From: Halorubrum ezzemoulense DSM 17463
GTDB taxonomy: Archaea > Halobacteriota > Halobacteria > Halobacteriales > Haloferacaceae
DNA length: 64,000 bases
Assembly: GCF_002114285.1 (NCBI RefSeq)
Contig: NZ_NEDJ01000006.1
Coordinates: forward strand, 18,921 to 82,920
Reading direction: 5' to 3'
The position numbers and the translations under genes are program-made. Under the pieces are notes generated by a model that was given only the letters and a program-made list of their open reading frames with translations, did no database searches and was not told the DNA's origin. The stretch's first letter is position 1. Every line of letters starts with the position of its first letter. Positions 8,623 through 16,344 of the stretch are shown here, piece by piece.

Positions 8623-9663
8623 ATGGAGCGACGACGCCAATTCCTCAAGATCGCGGGTGCGGCAAGCATCGTTGGACTGGCCGGCTGTAGCGGCGGCGGC
8701 GACGGGTCGGACGGCTCCGACGGCATGAACGGCTCTGACGGGTCGGACGGCTCCGACGGGTCGGACAGCGAACCGGAGATGACGTTCGGCGGCGACGGCA
8801 CGATCGACTTCGGCATTTCGCCGTCCGTCCCGCAGGAGGACCTCAACGTACAGTACTCCCCGCTCGAAGAGCACATCGGGAGCTACCTCCGGGAGAACTA
8901 CGATGTCCCCAGCGACCTCAGCGTTGAGGGGACCATCGGAAGCAACTACAGCGCCATCATCCAGTCTCTCGGCCAGGGGACGCTGGACATCGCCGAGACC
9001 GGGCCGTTCGCGGCCGCCCTCGGCGTGAAGACCGGCAACGCGGAGGTCATCCTCCAGCGGTACGGCTACGGCGGCTGGACGTACAAGAGCATCATCGCGA
9101 CGCCGAACGACAGCGACATCACCGAGCTGTCCGACCTCTCCGGGAAGACGGTCGCGTTCTCCGACCGGCTCTCCACCAGCGGCGCGCTGTACCCGCTGTA
9201 CAGCATGTCGAGCCAGGGGGACCTCGACGTCGGCGAGCTCCCCGAGGGAAACGGGTCGCAGGCCGAGTTCGACGCCCGCTTCGCCGGCGGCCACGTCGGC
9301 TCGTACACCCTCCTCGAACAGGGCCAGGTCGACGCGGCCGCGATGGGCGGCTTCGTCCGCGACACGAAGACCGGCCCCACGCCGGACGAGTGGCAGGAGG
9401 TCGCGACTACCCTCCACGAGGACGAGGGGCTCCCGCGCGCACCGATCGTGGTCTCGCCCGAGCTCGACGACGACGTGAAAAGCGCCATCCAGGAGGCGTT
9501 CCTGGAGGGCCCGGACAGCATCTACTACGGCGCGGACGGCGAGGACGGCACCGGAGACGACCTCTGGTTCAGCCGCGTCCGCGGGGCGACCCAGGACGAC
9601 TACCAGTCCGTCATCGACGTCGCCGACGAGCTCGGCGTCGGAACCGACATCTTCAATCAGTAG
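8623..9663 (+). CDS. phnD: Phosphonate/phosphite-type ABC transporter substrate-binding lipoprotein PhnD
   Basis: 346 residues. The signal ERRRQFLKIAG, then a short hydrophobic run and LAGC, is a haloarchaeal Tat signal with a lipobox. A Gly/Ser/Asp-rich linker follows to about residue 48. The body has the PhnD fold: IDFGISPSVPQ, the SNYSAIIQSLGQGTLDIAETGP segment (split here only for length) and LSDLSGKTVAFSDRLSTSG. It binds an oxyanion such as a phosphonate, phosphite or phosphate ester outside the membrane and hands it to PhnE/PhnC. The start is the ATG at 8623; the frame is open upstream but this Met begins the signal. The T-rich gap after it may weaken read-through. Confidence 0.92.
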   Translation: MERRRQFLKIAGAASIVGLAGCSGGGDGSDGSDGMNGSDGSDGSDGSDSEPEMTFGGDGTIDFGISPSVPQEDLNVQYSPLEEHIGSYLRENYDVPSDLSVEGTIGSNYSAIIQSLGQGTLDIAETGPFAAALGVKTGNAEVILQRYGYGGWTYKSIIATPNDSDITELSDLSGKTVAFSDRLSTSGALYPLYSMSSQGDLDVGELPEGNGSQAEFDARFAGGHVGSYTLLEQGQVDAAAMGGFVRDTKTGPTPDEWQEVATTLHEDEGLPRAPIVVSPELDDDVKSAIQEAFLEGPDSIYYGADGEDGTGDDLWFSRVRGATQDDYQSVIDVADELGVGTDIFNQ

Positions 9664-9678
9664 ATCCCTCACGGTCCC

Positions 9679-9712
9679 CCAACTTCGGATCGTTTTTCAC
9701 ACGATCGGTCTG
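9679..9712 (+). terminator. Possible weak terminator or attenuator between phnD and phnC
   Basis: gatcgtttttcacacgatcg contains a gatcg/cgatc inverted pair with two T tracts, the second being gtctgttttt. In archaea T tracts alone can terminate. Its position after the binding-protein gene would leave more phnD than phnC/E message. Confidence 0.35.
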
Positions 9713-9734
9713 TTTTTGAACAAACTCACACCTC

Positions 9735-10553
9735 ATGCCAACGATCGAATTCGAAAACGTCAGTAAAATATACGACGAGGACACCGTCGCCCTCGACGAC
9801 GTGTCGTTCACCATCGACGAGGGGGAGTTCGTCATTCTGCTCGGTCCCTCCGGTGCCGGCAAGTCGACGATGTTGCGGGTGTTGAACGGGCTCACGGAAC
9901 CCACCGAGGGGTCCGTTCGCATCGGCGGCGAAGAGCTTCAAGGGAACCGCAGCGGGGTCGGGATGGTGTTCCAGGAACACTACCTCATCGAGAGCAAGAC
10001 CGCGTTCGGCAACGCGCTATCCGGGGCGCCCTCGCGGAACGGGCTCCTCCGGAGCGCCCTCGGCATGCACGACGACGCGGACAAGCGGACCGCTCTGGAG
10101 GCACTCCAGACCGTCGGCCTCCTCGACGAGGCCGGGCAGCGCGCCGAGTCGATGAGCGGGGGACAGAAACAGCGCGTCGGGATCGCCCGCGCACTCGTCC
10201 AGAACCCCGAGATCGTCCTCGCCGACGAGCCGGTCGCCAGCCTCGACCCGAAGGCGGCCCGCGACGTGATGCGCTACCTCAAGAAGGCGGCGACCGAGCA
10301 GGACCTCACCACGATCACCAGCCTCCACCAGGTGAACATCGCGCGAGAGTTCGGGGACCGGTTCCTCGGGATCCGCGGCGGCGAGGTGATCTTCGACGGC
10401 GACGCCGACGACCTCACCATGGACGAGATGGACCGGATCTACTACGGCGAAGCCCAAGGCGGCAAGACGGTTCCGACCGGAACGAGCGGCGACGAACTCG
10501 GCGGGAGCGACGCCGACGTCGACGCCGCCGCCGACGGGGGTGAGCGGGCGTGA
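9735..10553 (+). CDS. phnC: Phosphonate/phosphite-type ABC transporter ATPase PhnC
   Basis: 272 residues. Walker A is GPSGAGKST (residues 36-44), the Q-loop is VGMVFQEH, the signature is MSGGQKQRVGIAR and Walker B is EIVLADEPVASLDP. TSLHQVNIAREF with IRGGEVIFDG is characteristic of PhnC. It powers import through PhnE. The stop overlaps the GTG start of phnE by 4 bases. The C-terminal 25 residues are an acidic haloarchaeal tail. It is the second gene of phnD-C-E; no C-P lyase genes are next to it. Confidence 0.95.
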   Translation: MPTIEFENVSKIYDEDTVALDDVSFTIDEGEFVILLGPSGAGKSTMLRVLNGLTEPTEGSVRIGGEELQGNRSGVGMVFQEHYLIESKTAFGNALSGAPSRNGLLRSALGMHDDADKRTALEALQTVGLLDEAGQRAESMSGGQKQRVGIARALVQNPEIVLADEPVASLDPKAARDVMRYLKKAATEQDLTTITSLHQVNIAREFGDRFLGIRGGEVIFDGDADDLTMDEMDRIYYGEAQGGKTVPTGTSGDELGGSDADVDAAADGGERA

Positions 10554-11557
10554 GCTCGCCCGACTCGGCGATCGACGACCAGTTCCGCGCGCTCGAACGG
10601 CTCCGCCGACTCAAATACCTCCTGTGGGCCGGGCTGCTCGCGGCCGTTCTCGGCGTCACCTACTGGGGTCTCGGCTTCATCGGGTTCCAGCCCAACGTCG
10701 TCGCCGGGCGGCTCCCGGGGATGTACGAGTTCATCTCGACCGGCTTCTTCCCGCCGGACTTCCAGAACTTCACGATCTACACCAAAGACCAAGGGATCAG
10801 CGGGCTACAAGCGATCCCCGCGAGCTTCGGCGACGGCGGCGCCCACATCATCGAGAGCTTCCAGTCGTCGCGGCAGTCGCTGGTGAAGGCGAGCCTCGTG
10901 ACGCTCCTGCTCGGCATCATGGGCACCGTGTTCGCCTTCCCGTTCGCGCTCGTCCTCGGGGTCCTCGGGAGCGAGCGCGTCACGCCGTTCCCGTTCAACT
11001 TCATCTTTCGGGGCACCCTCAGCGGGATCCGCGCCATCCCCGCCATCGTCTGGATTTTCCTGTACATCCCCATCGGCCCACCGGGACAGGTGACGGCGGT
11101 GCTCGCGATCGCGACCGACAGCATCGGGAACCTCGGCCGCCTGTTCACCGACGACCTCGAAGAGATCGAGGAGGGGCCGATCGGGGCGATCCGGTCGACC
11201 GGTGCGTCGGGCACCCAGACCGTGAGCTTCGGGATGTTGAGTCAGGTCTCCCGCTCCTTCATCGCGTGGACGCTGTACATCGTAGAGATCAACACCCGGA
11301 TCGCGATCTCGCTCGGCGTCGTCGGCGCTGGCGGGCTCGGACTGATGATCCGGAACAGTCAGGACCTCTTCGAGTTCCAGCAGACCGCCGCGGGGCTGGT
11401 GATGGTGTTCATCGTCGTCCTCGGCATCGAACTCATCTCCTCGCGCATCCGCGCCCGGCTCCGGCCGGGCGAGCACGAGGGGAAGGGGCTCATCGAAGCG
11501 ATCCGCGGCCTGTTCGACCCGAAGAAGTGGCTCGGCGTCGGCGACCGCCGCGACTGA
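10550..11557 (+). CDS. phnE: Phosphonate/phosphite-type ABC transporter permease PhnE
   Basis: 335 residues from a GTG overlapping the phnC stop (GTGA). About six membrane segments are seen. The first is at about residues 24-47. The core lies between residues 105 and 310, with an EAA-like coupling helix at IGAIRSTGASGTQTVSFGML and a GVVGAGGLGLMI segment. Long periplasm-side sequence between helices 1 and 2 contains GISGLQAIPASFGDGG. It completes the importer. The next gene, udg, is on the other strand with only 6 bp between the stops. Confidence 0.94.
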   Translation: MSSPDSAIDDQFRALERLRRLKYLLWAGLLAAVLGVTYWGLGFIGFQPNVVAGRLPGMYEFISTGFFPPDFQNFTIYTKDQGISGLQAIPASFGDGGAHIIESFQSSRQSLVKASLVTLLLGIMGTVFAFPFALVLGVLGSERVTPFPFNFIFRGTLSGIRAIPAIVWIFLYIPIGPPGQVTAVLAIATDSIGNLGRLFTDDLEEIEEGPIGAIRSTGASGTQTVSFGMLSQVSRSFIAWTLYIVEINTRIAISLGVVGAGGLGLMIRNSQDLFEFQQTAAGLVMVFIVVLGIELISSRIRARLRPGEHEGKGLIEAIRGLFDPKKWLGVGDRRD

Positions 11558-11563
11558 GCCGAC

Positions 11564-12196
11564 TCAGAACTCGCCGAGCCGCGACTGGCCGTCGCCGCCG
11601 TTTTCTCCCCGGTCGCTGACGCCGCTCAGTTCGGCCGCCCGGGCGATCGTCTCGAAGAAGCCGTCGCGCTGACTCCGGTCGTACAGCGTCGCTGCGGGGT
11701 GGACGGATAACAGTACGCGCCGCGACACGCCGGCGAGCCGCGCGTCGACCACGTCGCCGGACTCGCCGGTGATCGCGACCGAGCGGTCGAGGAGGTGTTC
11801 GCTCGGCACCTTCCCGAGCGTCACGATCAGCTCCGGGTCGAGTCGGTCGATCTCGCCTTCGAGGTACCCGCGGCAGTTCGCCAGCTCCTCGGTCGTCGGG
11901 TCGCGGTTGTCCGGCGGTCGGCAGCGCACGCAGTTCGTGATCCGCACGTCGGCGCGGGCGAGCCCCGCGTCGCGCAGCGCCTCGTCGAGCACGTCGCCGG
12001 ACCGCCCCACGAACGGCTCGCCCTCCTCGTCCTCGGTCGCGCCCGGCCCCTCGCCGACGAACAGCAGGTCCGCGTTCGTCGGGCCGACGCCGTCGACGAT
12101 CCGGCTCCGCGACTCCACCAGCGCCGGGCACCGCTCGCAGGATGGCACTCGGAGGTCCTCGTCGAGCGCGGAGCCGTCGCCGCCGTGTTCGCTCAT
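11564..12196 (-). CDS. udg: Family 4 uracil-DNA glycosylase (Fe-S UDG)
   Basis: 210 residues from the ATG at 12196 (a GTG two codons earlier is possible). The active-site motif 1 is VGEGPGATEDEEGEPFVG, with Gly where many bacterial and thermophile enzymes have Ala (GEAPG). Motif 2 is SVHPAATL. Four cysteines match the Fe-S cluster pattern: CERC near the N-terminus, then C-x15-C in NCVRC...ANC. It removes uracil from DNA in base excision repair. The C-terminal 25 residues are Gly/Asp-rich and likely disordered. It lies upstream of no other repair gene except the neighbouring DUF99 protein. Confidence 0.93.
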   Translation of the reverse strand: MSEHGGDGSALDEDLRVPSCERCPALVESRSRIVDGVGPTNADLLFVGEGPGATEDEEGEPFVGRSGDVLDEALRDAGLARADVRITNCVRCRPPDNRDPTTEELANCRGYLEGEIDRLDPELIVTLGKVPSEHLLDRSVAITGESGDVVDARLAGVSRRVLLSVHPAATLYDRSQRDGFFETIARAAELSGVSDRGENGGDGQSRLGEF

Positions 12197-12261
12197 GCCC
12201 ACGGCTCCGGGCGCGGTCGTCTAAGTAGCGTCGGTCGAACGGGCCGCACGCCGAGCCCCGC

Positions 12262-12828
12262 CTACTCGGCCGTCGCCGCCTCACGGTGCGCGCTCGCGGC
12301 GAGCGCCGCGATCCGGAGGGGCTCACAGCGCCGGAAGCCGTCGCGAGTGAGTCCCCGGATCGCCGCGGCGGCGCGCTCCGGTTCGATACCGACCGCGCGG
12401 ACGAATCGGGGCCGATCCGAGTCCGGGTCGCCGACCGGAACGCGGGGCGGAAGCGACCGGTACGCGGCGAGCCGGTCGGCGAGGGCCTCGCCGTCGAACG
12501 CGTCCCGGAGCGCCGGTTCGAGCCCGGGGCTCGCCTCGTAGCTCACGGCGTAGACCGGGCGGTCGAGCGTCTCGGCGAGTTCGTCGAGGTCGAGGAGGTT
12601 GAACCACGCGGGCGCGACCCCCGCACAGACCACGTGGCGGACGTCCTCGCGGGCGAGCGTGCGCCAGCAGTCGATCACCGCGTCGGTCGCGTCGGTGCCG
12701 CCGACGGTACACCGCGCGAACGCGAAGCCGTCGGGGGTCCCGTCGGCGCGAACGACGACGCCGGCCCCGTGGCTCGCGTCGCGGGCGTCAGAGAAAGCGA
12801 CGCCGAGCGCGCGGCTCGGCGTGGTCAC
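12262..12828 (-). CDS. DUF99/UPF0215 family protein (endonuclease dU-like)
   Basis: 188 residues from a GTG directly abutting the stop of the upstream 60-codon gene. RALGVAFSDARD at the N-terminus, VVCAGVAPAWFNLLDL and RPVYAVSYEASPGLE match the DUF99 (UPF0215) family. That family is related to endonuclease V and has been linked to cleavage near deoxyuridine. The neighbouring uracil-DNA glycosylase makes a role in handling deaminated bases attractive, but this is inference from context. Confidence 0.85.
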   Translation of the reverse strand: MTTPSRALGVAFSDARDASHGAGVVVRADGTPDGFAFARCTVGGTDATDAVIDCWRTLAREDVRHVVCAGVAPAWFNLLDLDELAETLDRPVYAVSYEASPGLEPALRDAFDGEALADRLAAYRSLPPRVPVGDPDSDRPRFVRAVGIEPERAAAAIRGLTRDGFRRCEPLRIAALAASAHREAATAE

Positions 12829-13011
12829 TCACGCGTCCTCGGACTTTATCTCCTGGAGCCGGTCGAGAAGCTCGTCGTTCGAGGCGCCGGGTTCGTAGTC
12901 CACGGACCCTTGGTGGGTCTCCTGGGCAGCCCGGACGCCGTCGTCGTCGTCGAAGTCCGCGTCCAGGTCCTGATTCTCCTGTTCGGACTCGTCGTAGCTG
13001 CCGAAGCCCAT
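12829..13011 (-). CDS. Small acidic conserved haloarchaeal protein (DUF5786-like)
   Basis: 60 residues, beginning MGFGSYDESEQENQDLDAD and ending with the amphipathic NDELLDRLQEIKSEDA. No catalytic motif is seen. The N-terminal MGFGSYDESE is, from memory, the hallmark of DUF5786. Its stop codon touches the GTG of the DUF99 gene, so they are probably one transcript. An ATTTATGA box at 13042-13049 on the minus strand would start a transcript some 10 bp before the ATG. Confidence 0.85.
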   Translation of the reverse strand: MGFGSYDESEQENQDLDADFDDDDGVRAAQETHQGSVDYEPGASNDELLDRLQEIKSEDA

Positions 13012-13123
13012 TTGTGTGTGACACTAACAGGGGGTGAGTCATAAATCCACGGCCGCCAGCGGACCCGAGGGGCTCGCTGGGGTGCGACTGTACGCTTTTG
13101 TCGCTCCGCGAGCGAGTGGAGGC

Positions 13124-13765
13124 ATGGAGCCGATCACCGTCACCGCGGACGCGGAGGAGTTCACCTGTAACGCGTACCTCGTCGTTGGGGACGAGACGGC
13201 GCTCGTCGACGCGGGAACGATGCCCGGCGTCGAGGACGCCGTCGCCGACGCCCTCGCCGACGCCGGCGTCGACGGCCTCGACCGCGTCGTGATCACGCAC
13301 CAGCACCGCGACCACGTGGGCGAGCTCGGCGCGGTGGTCGAGCGCTTCGACGCGGAAGTGCTCGCGTACGCCGATCACCCGCTCCGGGACGCCGCGCTCG
13401 GGGACGGCGACGAGGTGGTGGTCGGCGACGAGTCCTGCGAGGTCGTCTACACCCCCGGACACGCCGACGACCACGTCTCGCTCGTCGGCGCAGAGCGGCT
13501 CTACTCGGGCGACGTGGTGGTGTACAACGACGGCGCCTTCGACGACGGCTCGTTCGGCCGGACCGACATGGCCGGCCAGTCGCGCGAGCGCCTGATCGAG
13601 AGTCTCCGCGAGATCCTCGACCGGCTGCCCGACTCCACGAGGGCGCTGTTCCCCGGCCACGGCGACATCTACCGCGCCGTCGACGGCCCGGAGACCCTCC
13701 GCGAGGTGATCGAGCGCGCGACGGAGCGCGCCGAGCGCCGCGAGCCGAAATACCCCGACGGGTGA
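13124..13765 (+). CDS. MBL-fold metallo-hydrolase
   Basis: 213 residues from the ATG at 13124. The metal-binding motif THQHRDHVGEL (HxHxDH type, near residue 57), YTPGHADDHVS, YSGDVV and FPGHGD match the metallo-beta-lactamase superfamily of glyoxalase II-like enzymes. It is probably a cytoplasmic two-metal hydrolase of unknown substrate. A T-rich TATA-like sequence acgcttttg lies 22-31 bp upstream, pointing to a leaderless message, which argues against the longer open frame from 13034. Confidence 0.88.
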   Translation: MEPITVTADAEEFTCNAYLVVGDETALVDAGTMPGVEDAVADALADAGVDGLDRVVITHQHRDHVGELGAVVERFDAEVLAYADHPLRDAALGDGDEVVVGDESCEVVYTPGHADDHVSLVGAERLYSGDVVVYNDGAFDDGSFGRTDMAGQSRERLIESLREILDRLPDSTRALFPGHGDIYRAVDGPETLREVIERATERAERREPKYPDG

Positions 13766-13789
13766 GCGGGAGCCGGGTTTAAAACCGAG

Positions 13790-13960
13790 TGACTGCGAGA
13801 CCGACCACCGACTTCGGCGGCCGCGAGGAGCGCGTGCGAGGGACGCGGTGAGAGAGGGGTGACCGAAGGGAGCCCCGAGCGAACCGCGAAGCTGGGGCGG
13901 AGCGAGGCACACGCGCGGCTGGCGGTCAGGAGGAGAGTCCGCGAGAAGGGCCGTGAACGA
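13790..13960 (+). repeat. Possible degenerate copy (D) of the dispersed structured repeat
   Basis: The 211-bp stretch between the converging MBL and L40e genes has no convincing ORF. It contains ctgcgag, then ggccgcgag, gagcgcgtgcgaggga and aagctggggcggagcgaggc. The order and wording match the 5' part of copies B and C (cctgcgagcgg, gaccgcgag, cagcgcgtgcgaggga, gaggctgggg). Hairpin arms are not clearly kept. Confidence 0.4.
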
Positions 13961-13976
13961 CCCGGAAACGGCCGGG

Positions 13977-14126
13977 TTACGCCGCGCGGCGCTCGGTCGC
14001 CTTCGGGCGGAGATTGGTGTAGCCGCACTTGCGGCAGCGCTCGGCCTCGGAGGCGTTGCGGGCGTTACAGCGCATACAGATCTGTCGGTCGAGCATGCGA
14101 CGTTCGGCGGCGTCGAAACTGGCCAT
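13977..14126 (-). CDS. rpl40e: Large ribosomal subunit protein eL40 (L40e)
   Basis: 49 residues, missed by simple length cut-offs. It starts [20 protein letters not shown] and carries a zinc finger with Cys at 17, 20, 31 and 34 (CMRC then CRKC). It ends [12 protein letters not shown]. The length, Cys spacing and basic C-terminus are those of archaeal L40e, a small protein of the large ribosomal subunit. A CCTTTTACAG element on the minus strand (about 14146-14156) lies some 25 bp before the ATG, giving a leaderless transcript. Confidence 0.95.
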   Translation of the reverse strand: MASFDAAERRMLDRQICMRCNARNASEAERCRKCGYTNLRPKATERRAA

Positions 14127-14211
14127 ACGGCTACTGTGCGGGCGGTGCTGTAAAAGGTTGCGAGACGCCGCGACGGTCGCGGGAGGAGAGGCTAGTCGGC
14201 GAAAGTCCTGG

Positions 14212-14481
14212 TCAGGCGCCCGCTTCCGAGAGGGCGGCCTCGATGTCCTCGCGCTGCGTGACGCCGACGAAGCGGTCGACGACGCCGTCGTCGTTCTCGA
14301 CGATGAGCGTCGGGAGCGAGCGGACCTGGTACTGGTTCGCGACGTCCTGCTCCTCGTCGACGTCGACCTTCTGGAGCTCGAACGCGTCGCCGAGGTCTTC
14401 CTGGATCTCCTCCAGGATGGGGTCTTGGGTCTTACACGGGCCGCACCACTCGGCGTGGAAATCCAGCAGTCGAACGGTCAT
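14212..14481 (-). CDS. Thioredoxin family protein
   Basis: 89 residues from the ATG at 14481. [14 protein letters not shown] holds the WCGPC redox active site near residue 13, and the cis-proline motif is VRSLPTLIV. At 89 residues it is shorter than classical thioredoxin and has almost no N-terminal beta strand. It is a cytoplasmic thiol-disulfide oxidoreductase. A CCTTATGC box about 25-30 bp upstream (14508-14515) supports this start over the TTG at 14493. It lies upstream of rpl40e on the same strand, with 85 bp between. Confidence 0.92.
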   Translation of the reverse strand: MTVRLLDFHAEWCGPCKTQDPILEEIQEDLGDAFELQKVDVDEEQDVANQYQVRSLPTLIVENDDGVVDRFVGVTQREDIEAALSEAGA

Positions 14482-14639
14482 AGTCGCGGTCAACTACCGC
14501 CGGGCCGCGCATAAGGGTTTCCCACTTGTGCGTGCGCGCGCTCGGCGGCGGCTCGACCGGGCGACCGCGCGACGGTGGCGCGAACACGGTCCGAACGACG
14601 AACGAAACGTTTAGGACGCGTCGCCGTCCAGAAGCGGAC

Positions 14640-14801
14640 ATGAGTGGTTCCAACTCTGGCGGGCTGATGTCCAGTGCGGGACTGGTCCGCTACTTCGAGA
14701 ACGAGGACCGGAACGCCATCGCGATCGACCCCAAGACGGTCCTCGCGTTCTGCGTCCTCTTCGGCGTGTTCGTCCAGATCCTCTCGCTGACGGTCGCGTA
14801 A
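14640..14801 (+). CDS. Preprotein translocase subunit Sec61-beta
   Basis: 53 residues. It has a Ser/Gly-rich N-terminus ([19 protein letters not shown]), then [12 protein letters not shown] and a single C-terminal membrane helix ([18 protein letters not shown]). This is the canonical archaeal Sec61-beta arrangement: a tail-anchored protein with its N-terminus in the cytoplasm, part of the SecYE-beta channel. TTTAGG at 14610-14615 could be its TATA element. It is followed by pdxT on the same strand after 94 bp. Confidence 0.94.
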   Translation: MSGSNSGGLMSSAGLVRYFENEDRNAIAIDPKTVLAFCVLFGVFVQILSLTVA

Positions 14802-14895
14802 CGACCCCGCCGTTCCCGTTCTGCCGACGCACCGATCCCGAGTCGACCGGTCGCGTAGCGCGCCCTTTTTCCACGCGCCCGCCCCACCGATACGT

Positions 14896-15489
14896 ATGAA
14901 AGCAGGCGTCATCGCCGTCCAGGGCGACGTGGCCGAACACGCCGCCGCCGTCCGCAACGCCGCGGCCGCCCACGACGAGTCCGCGGAGGTCGTCGAGATC
15001 CGAGAGTCGGGGGTCGTGCCCGACTGCGACGTCCTCCTGATGCCGGGCGGGGAGTCGACGACCATCTCGCGGCTGATCCACCGCGAGGGGATCGCCGCGG
15101 AGATACGGGACCACGCCGCGGCCGGGAAGCCGATCCTCGCCACCTGCGCCGGACTGATCGTCTGCTCGACCGACGCGAAGGACGACCGGGTCGAGCCGCT
15201 GGGGCTGGTCGACGTCTCCGTCGACCGCAACGCGTTCGGCCGGCAGAAGGACTCCTTCGAGGCGAAGGTCCCGGTGACCGGCCTCGACGACCCCTTCCAC
15301 GCCGTGTTCATCCGCGCGCCGGCCATCGACGACGTGGGCGACGGCGTCGAGACGCTCGCGACCGTCGACGGGCGCCCGGTCGCGGTGCGCGACGGGCCGG
15401 TCGTGGCCACCGCGTTCCACCCGGAGCTCACCGACGACCCGCGGATCCACGACCTCGCCTTCTTCCCCGAGCGGGAGGTGGTCGCGTGA
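14896..15489 (+). CDS. pdxT: Pyridoxal 5'-phosphate synthase glutaminase subunit PdxT
   Basis: 197 residues. GVIAVQGDVAEHA at the N-terminus, LMPGGESTTISRL (the oxyanion GGES), ATCAGLIV with the nucleophilic Cys, and TAFHPELTDD with the catalytic His and Glu define PdxT. It produces ammonia from glutamine for PdxS in vitamin B6 synthesis; pdxS is not in the window. The stop overlaps the GTG of hisE by 4 bases, so the two are translationally coupled although they serve different pathways. Confidence 0.95.
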   Translation: MKAGVIAVQGDVAEHAAAVRNAAAAHDESAEVVEIRESGVVPDCDVLLMPGGESTTISRLIHREGIAAEIRDHAAAGKPILATCAGLIVCSTDAKDDRVEPLGLVDVSVDRNAFGRQKDSFEAKVPVTGLDDPFHAVFIRAPAIDDVGDGVETLATVDGRPVAVRDGPVVATAFHPELTDDPRIHDLAFFPEREVVA

Positions 15490-15812
15490 GCGATCCGGCC
15501 GAGGGCGAATCGAGCGCGGACGAGCCCCCCGAGGCCGTCCTCGACGAGCTGTTCGCCACCATCGAGTCGCGCAAGGAGGAGCTCCCGGAGGGGTCGTACA
15601 CCGCGTCCCTGTTCACCCACGAGAAGGGAGAGAACGCGGTCTTAGAGAAGGTCGGCGAGGAGACGACTGAGGCCATCCTCGCGGCGAAGGACGACGACCG
15701 CGAGGAGCTCACCGCGGAGAGCGCCGACCTCGTCTACCACCTGCTCGTGTTGTTCGCGATGAAGGACCTCGGCGTCGACGACTTACGCGCTGAGCTCCGC
15801 GAGCGGTTCTGA
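15486..15812 (+). CDS. hisE: Phosphoribosyl-ATP pyrophosphatase HisE
   Basis: 108 residues from a GTG that overlaps the pdxT stop. An acidic leader of about 15 residues precedes the all-alpha NTP-pyrophosphatase core: GSYTASLF, KVGEETTEAILAAK (the ExxE metal-binding helix) and ESADLVYHLLVL (the ExxD motif). It hydrolyses PR-ATP to PR-AMP in the second step of histidine synthesis. It stands as a single-domain enzyme with no hisI fusion. It converges with the next gene after 20 bp. Confidence 0.94.
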   Translation: MSDPAEGESSADEPPEAVLDELFATIESRKEELPEGSYTASLFTHEKGENAVLEKVGEETTEAILAAKDDDREELTAESADLVYHLLVLFAMKDLGVDDLRAELRERF

Positions 15813-15832
15813 GTCCCCGCGGTGGTCGACGC

Positions 15833-16228
15833 CTACCGCTCCCGTTCGAGTTCGCGGTCGATCTCGTCGACCTCCTCGGTCTCCAACTCCTCGCCGATGC
15901 GCCGCTCGAACTCCGCCTCGCTGATCTGTCCCTCGACGTACTGCTTCCGGAGGCGGTCCTGGCGGCTGCTCCCGGCGTCGACCGAGGTCGACGAGGCGGA
16001 CTCCGAGCCGATCGAGTCGAGCGACGGCGAGCCGCCCTCGCCGAGCAGCCACGAGCCGGCCTTGTAGGCGACGTAAACGAGCCCCGCCAGCACCGCGAGC
16101 GAGACGACCCCGGAGACGATCGTCCAGACGAGGCTCACGAGCGCGGAGACCACGCTGACGACGATACCGACCCCGATCAACACCGCGATCGCGATCGCCG
16201 CGCAGTAGAGGGCCTGCTTCCCGTCCAT
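15833..16228 (-). CDS. Membrane protein with C-terminal SHOCT-like domain
   Basis: 131 residues from the ATG at 16228. Two adjacent hydrophobic stretches at about residues 7-30 and 33-56 form the membrane part. A Ser-rich linker follows, then RLRKQYVEGQISEAEFERRI (about 93-112), which matches the short SHOCT motif seen at the ends of many archaeal and bacterial membrane proteins. The final 20 residues are a charged helix. The function is unknown; SHOCT is thought to mediate oligomerisation. Confidence 0.75.
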   Translation of the reverse strand: MDGKQALYCAAIAIAVLIGVGIVVSVVSALVSLVWTIVSGVVSLAVLAGLVYVAYKAGSWLLGEGGSPSLDSIGSESASSTSVDAGSSRQDRLRKQYVEGQISEAEFERRIGEELETEEVDEIDRELERER

Positions 16229-16344
16229 ACCCCGGAATCGGGCTGCCGGCCGCAAATACCTTCTCCCGGAGACGGCGTCGCGCGGTTCGGTCCGTGCCCC
16301 CGGACTTTTGTCCGTGGCGCCGAACGTCAGACGGTGAGACCGCC

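Noticed and set aside
13766..13976. RNase P RNA gene, because of ggaggagagtccgcgag
   Set aside because: Only 211 bp are free, about half the length needed, and no second conserved region is seen. Similarity to the dispersed repeat explains the wording better.
16294..16344. GTG at 16294 as start of the glycerophosphodiesterase
   Set aside because: A TATA-like T run lies inside this stretch, and the extra residues precede a complete Tat motif that starts well from 16345.
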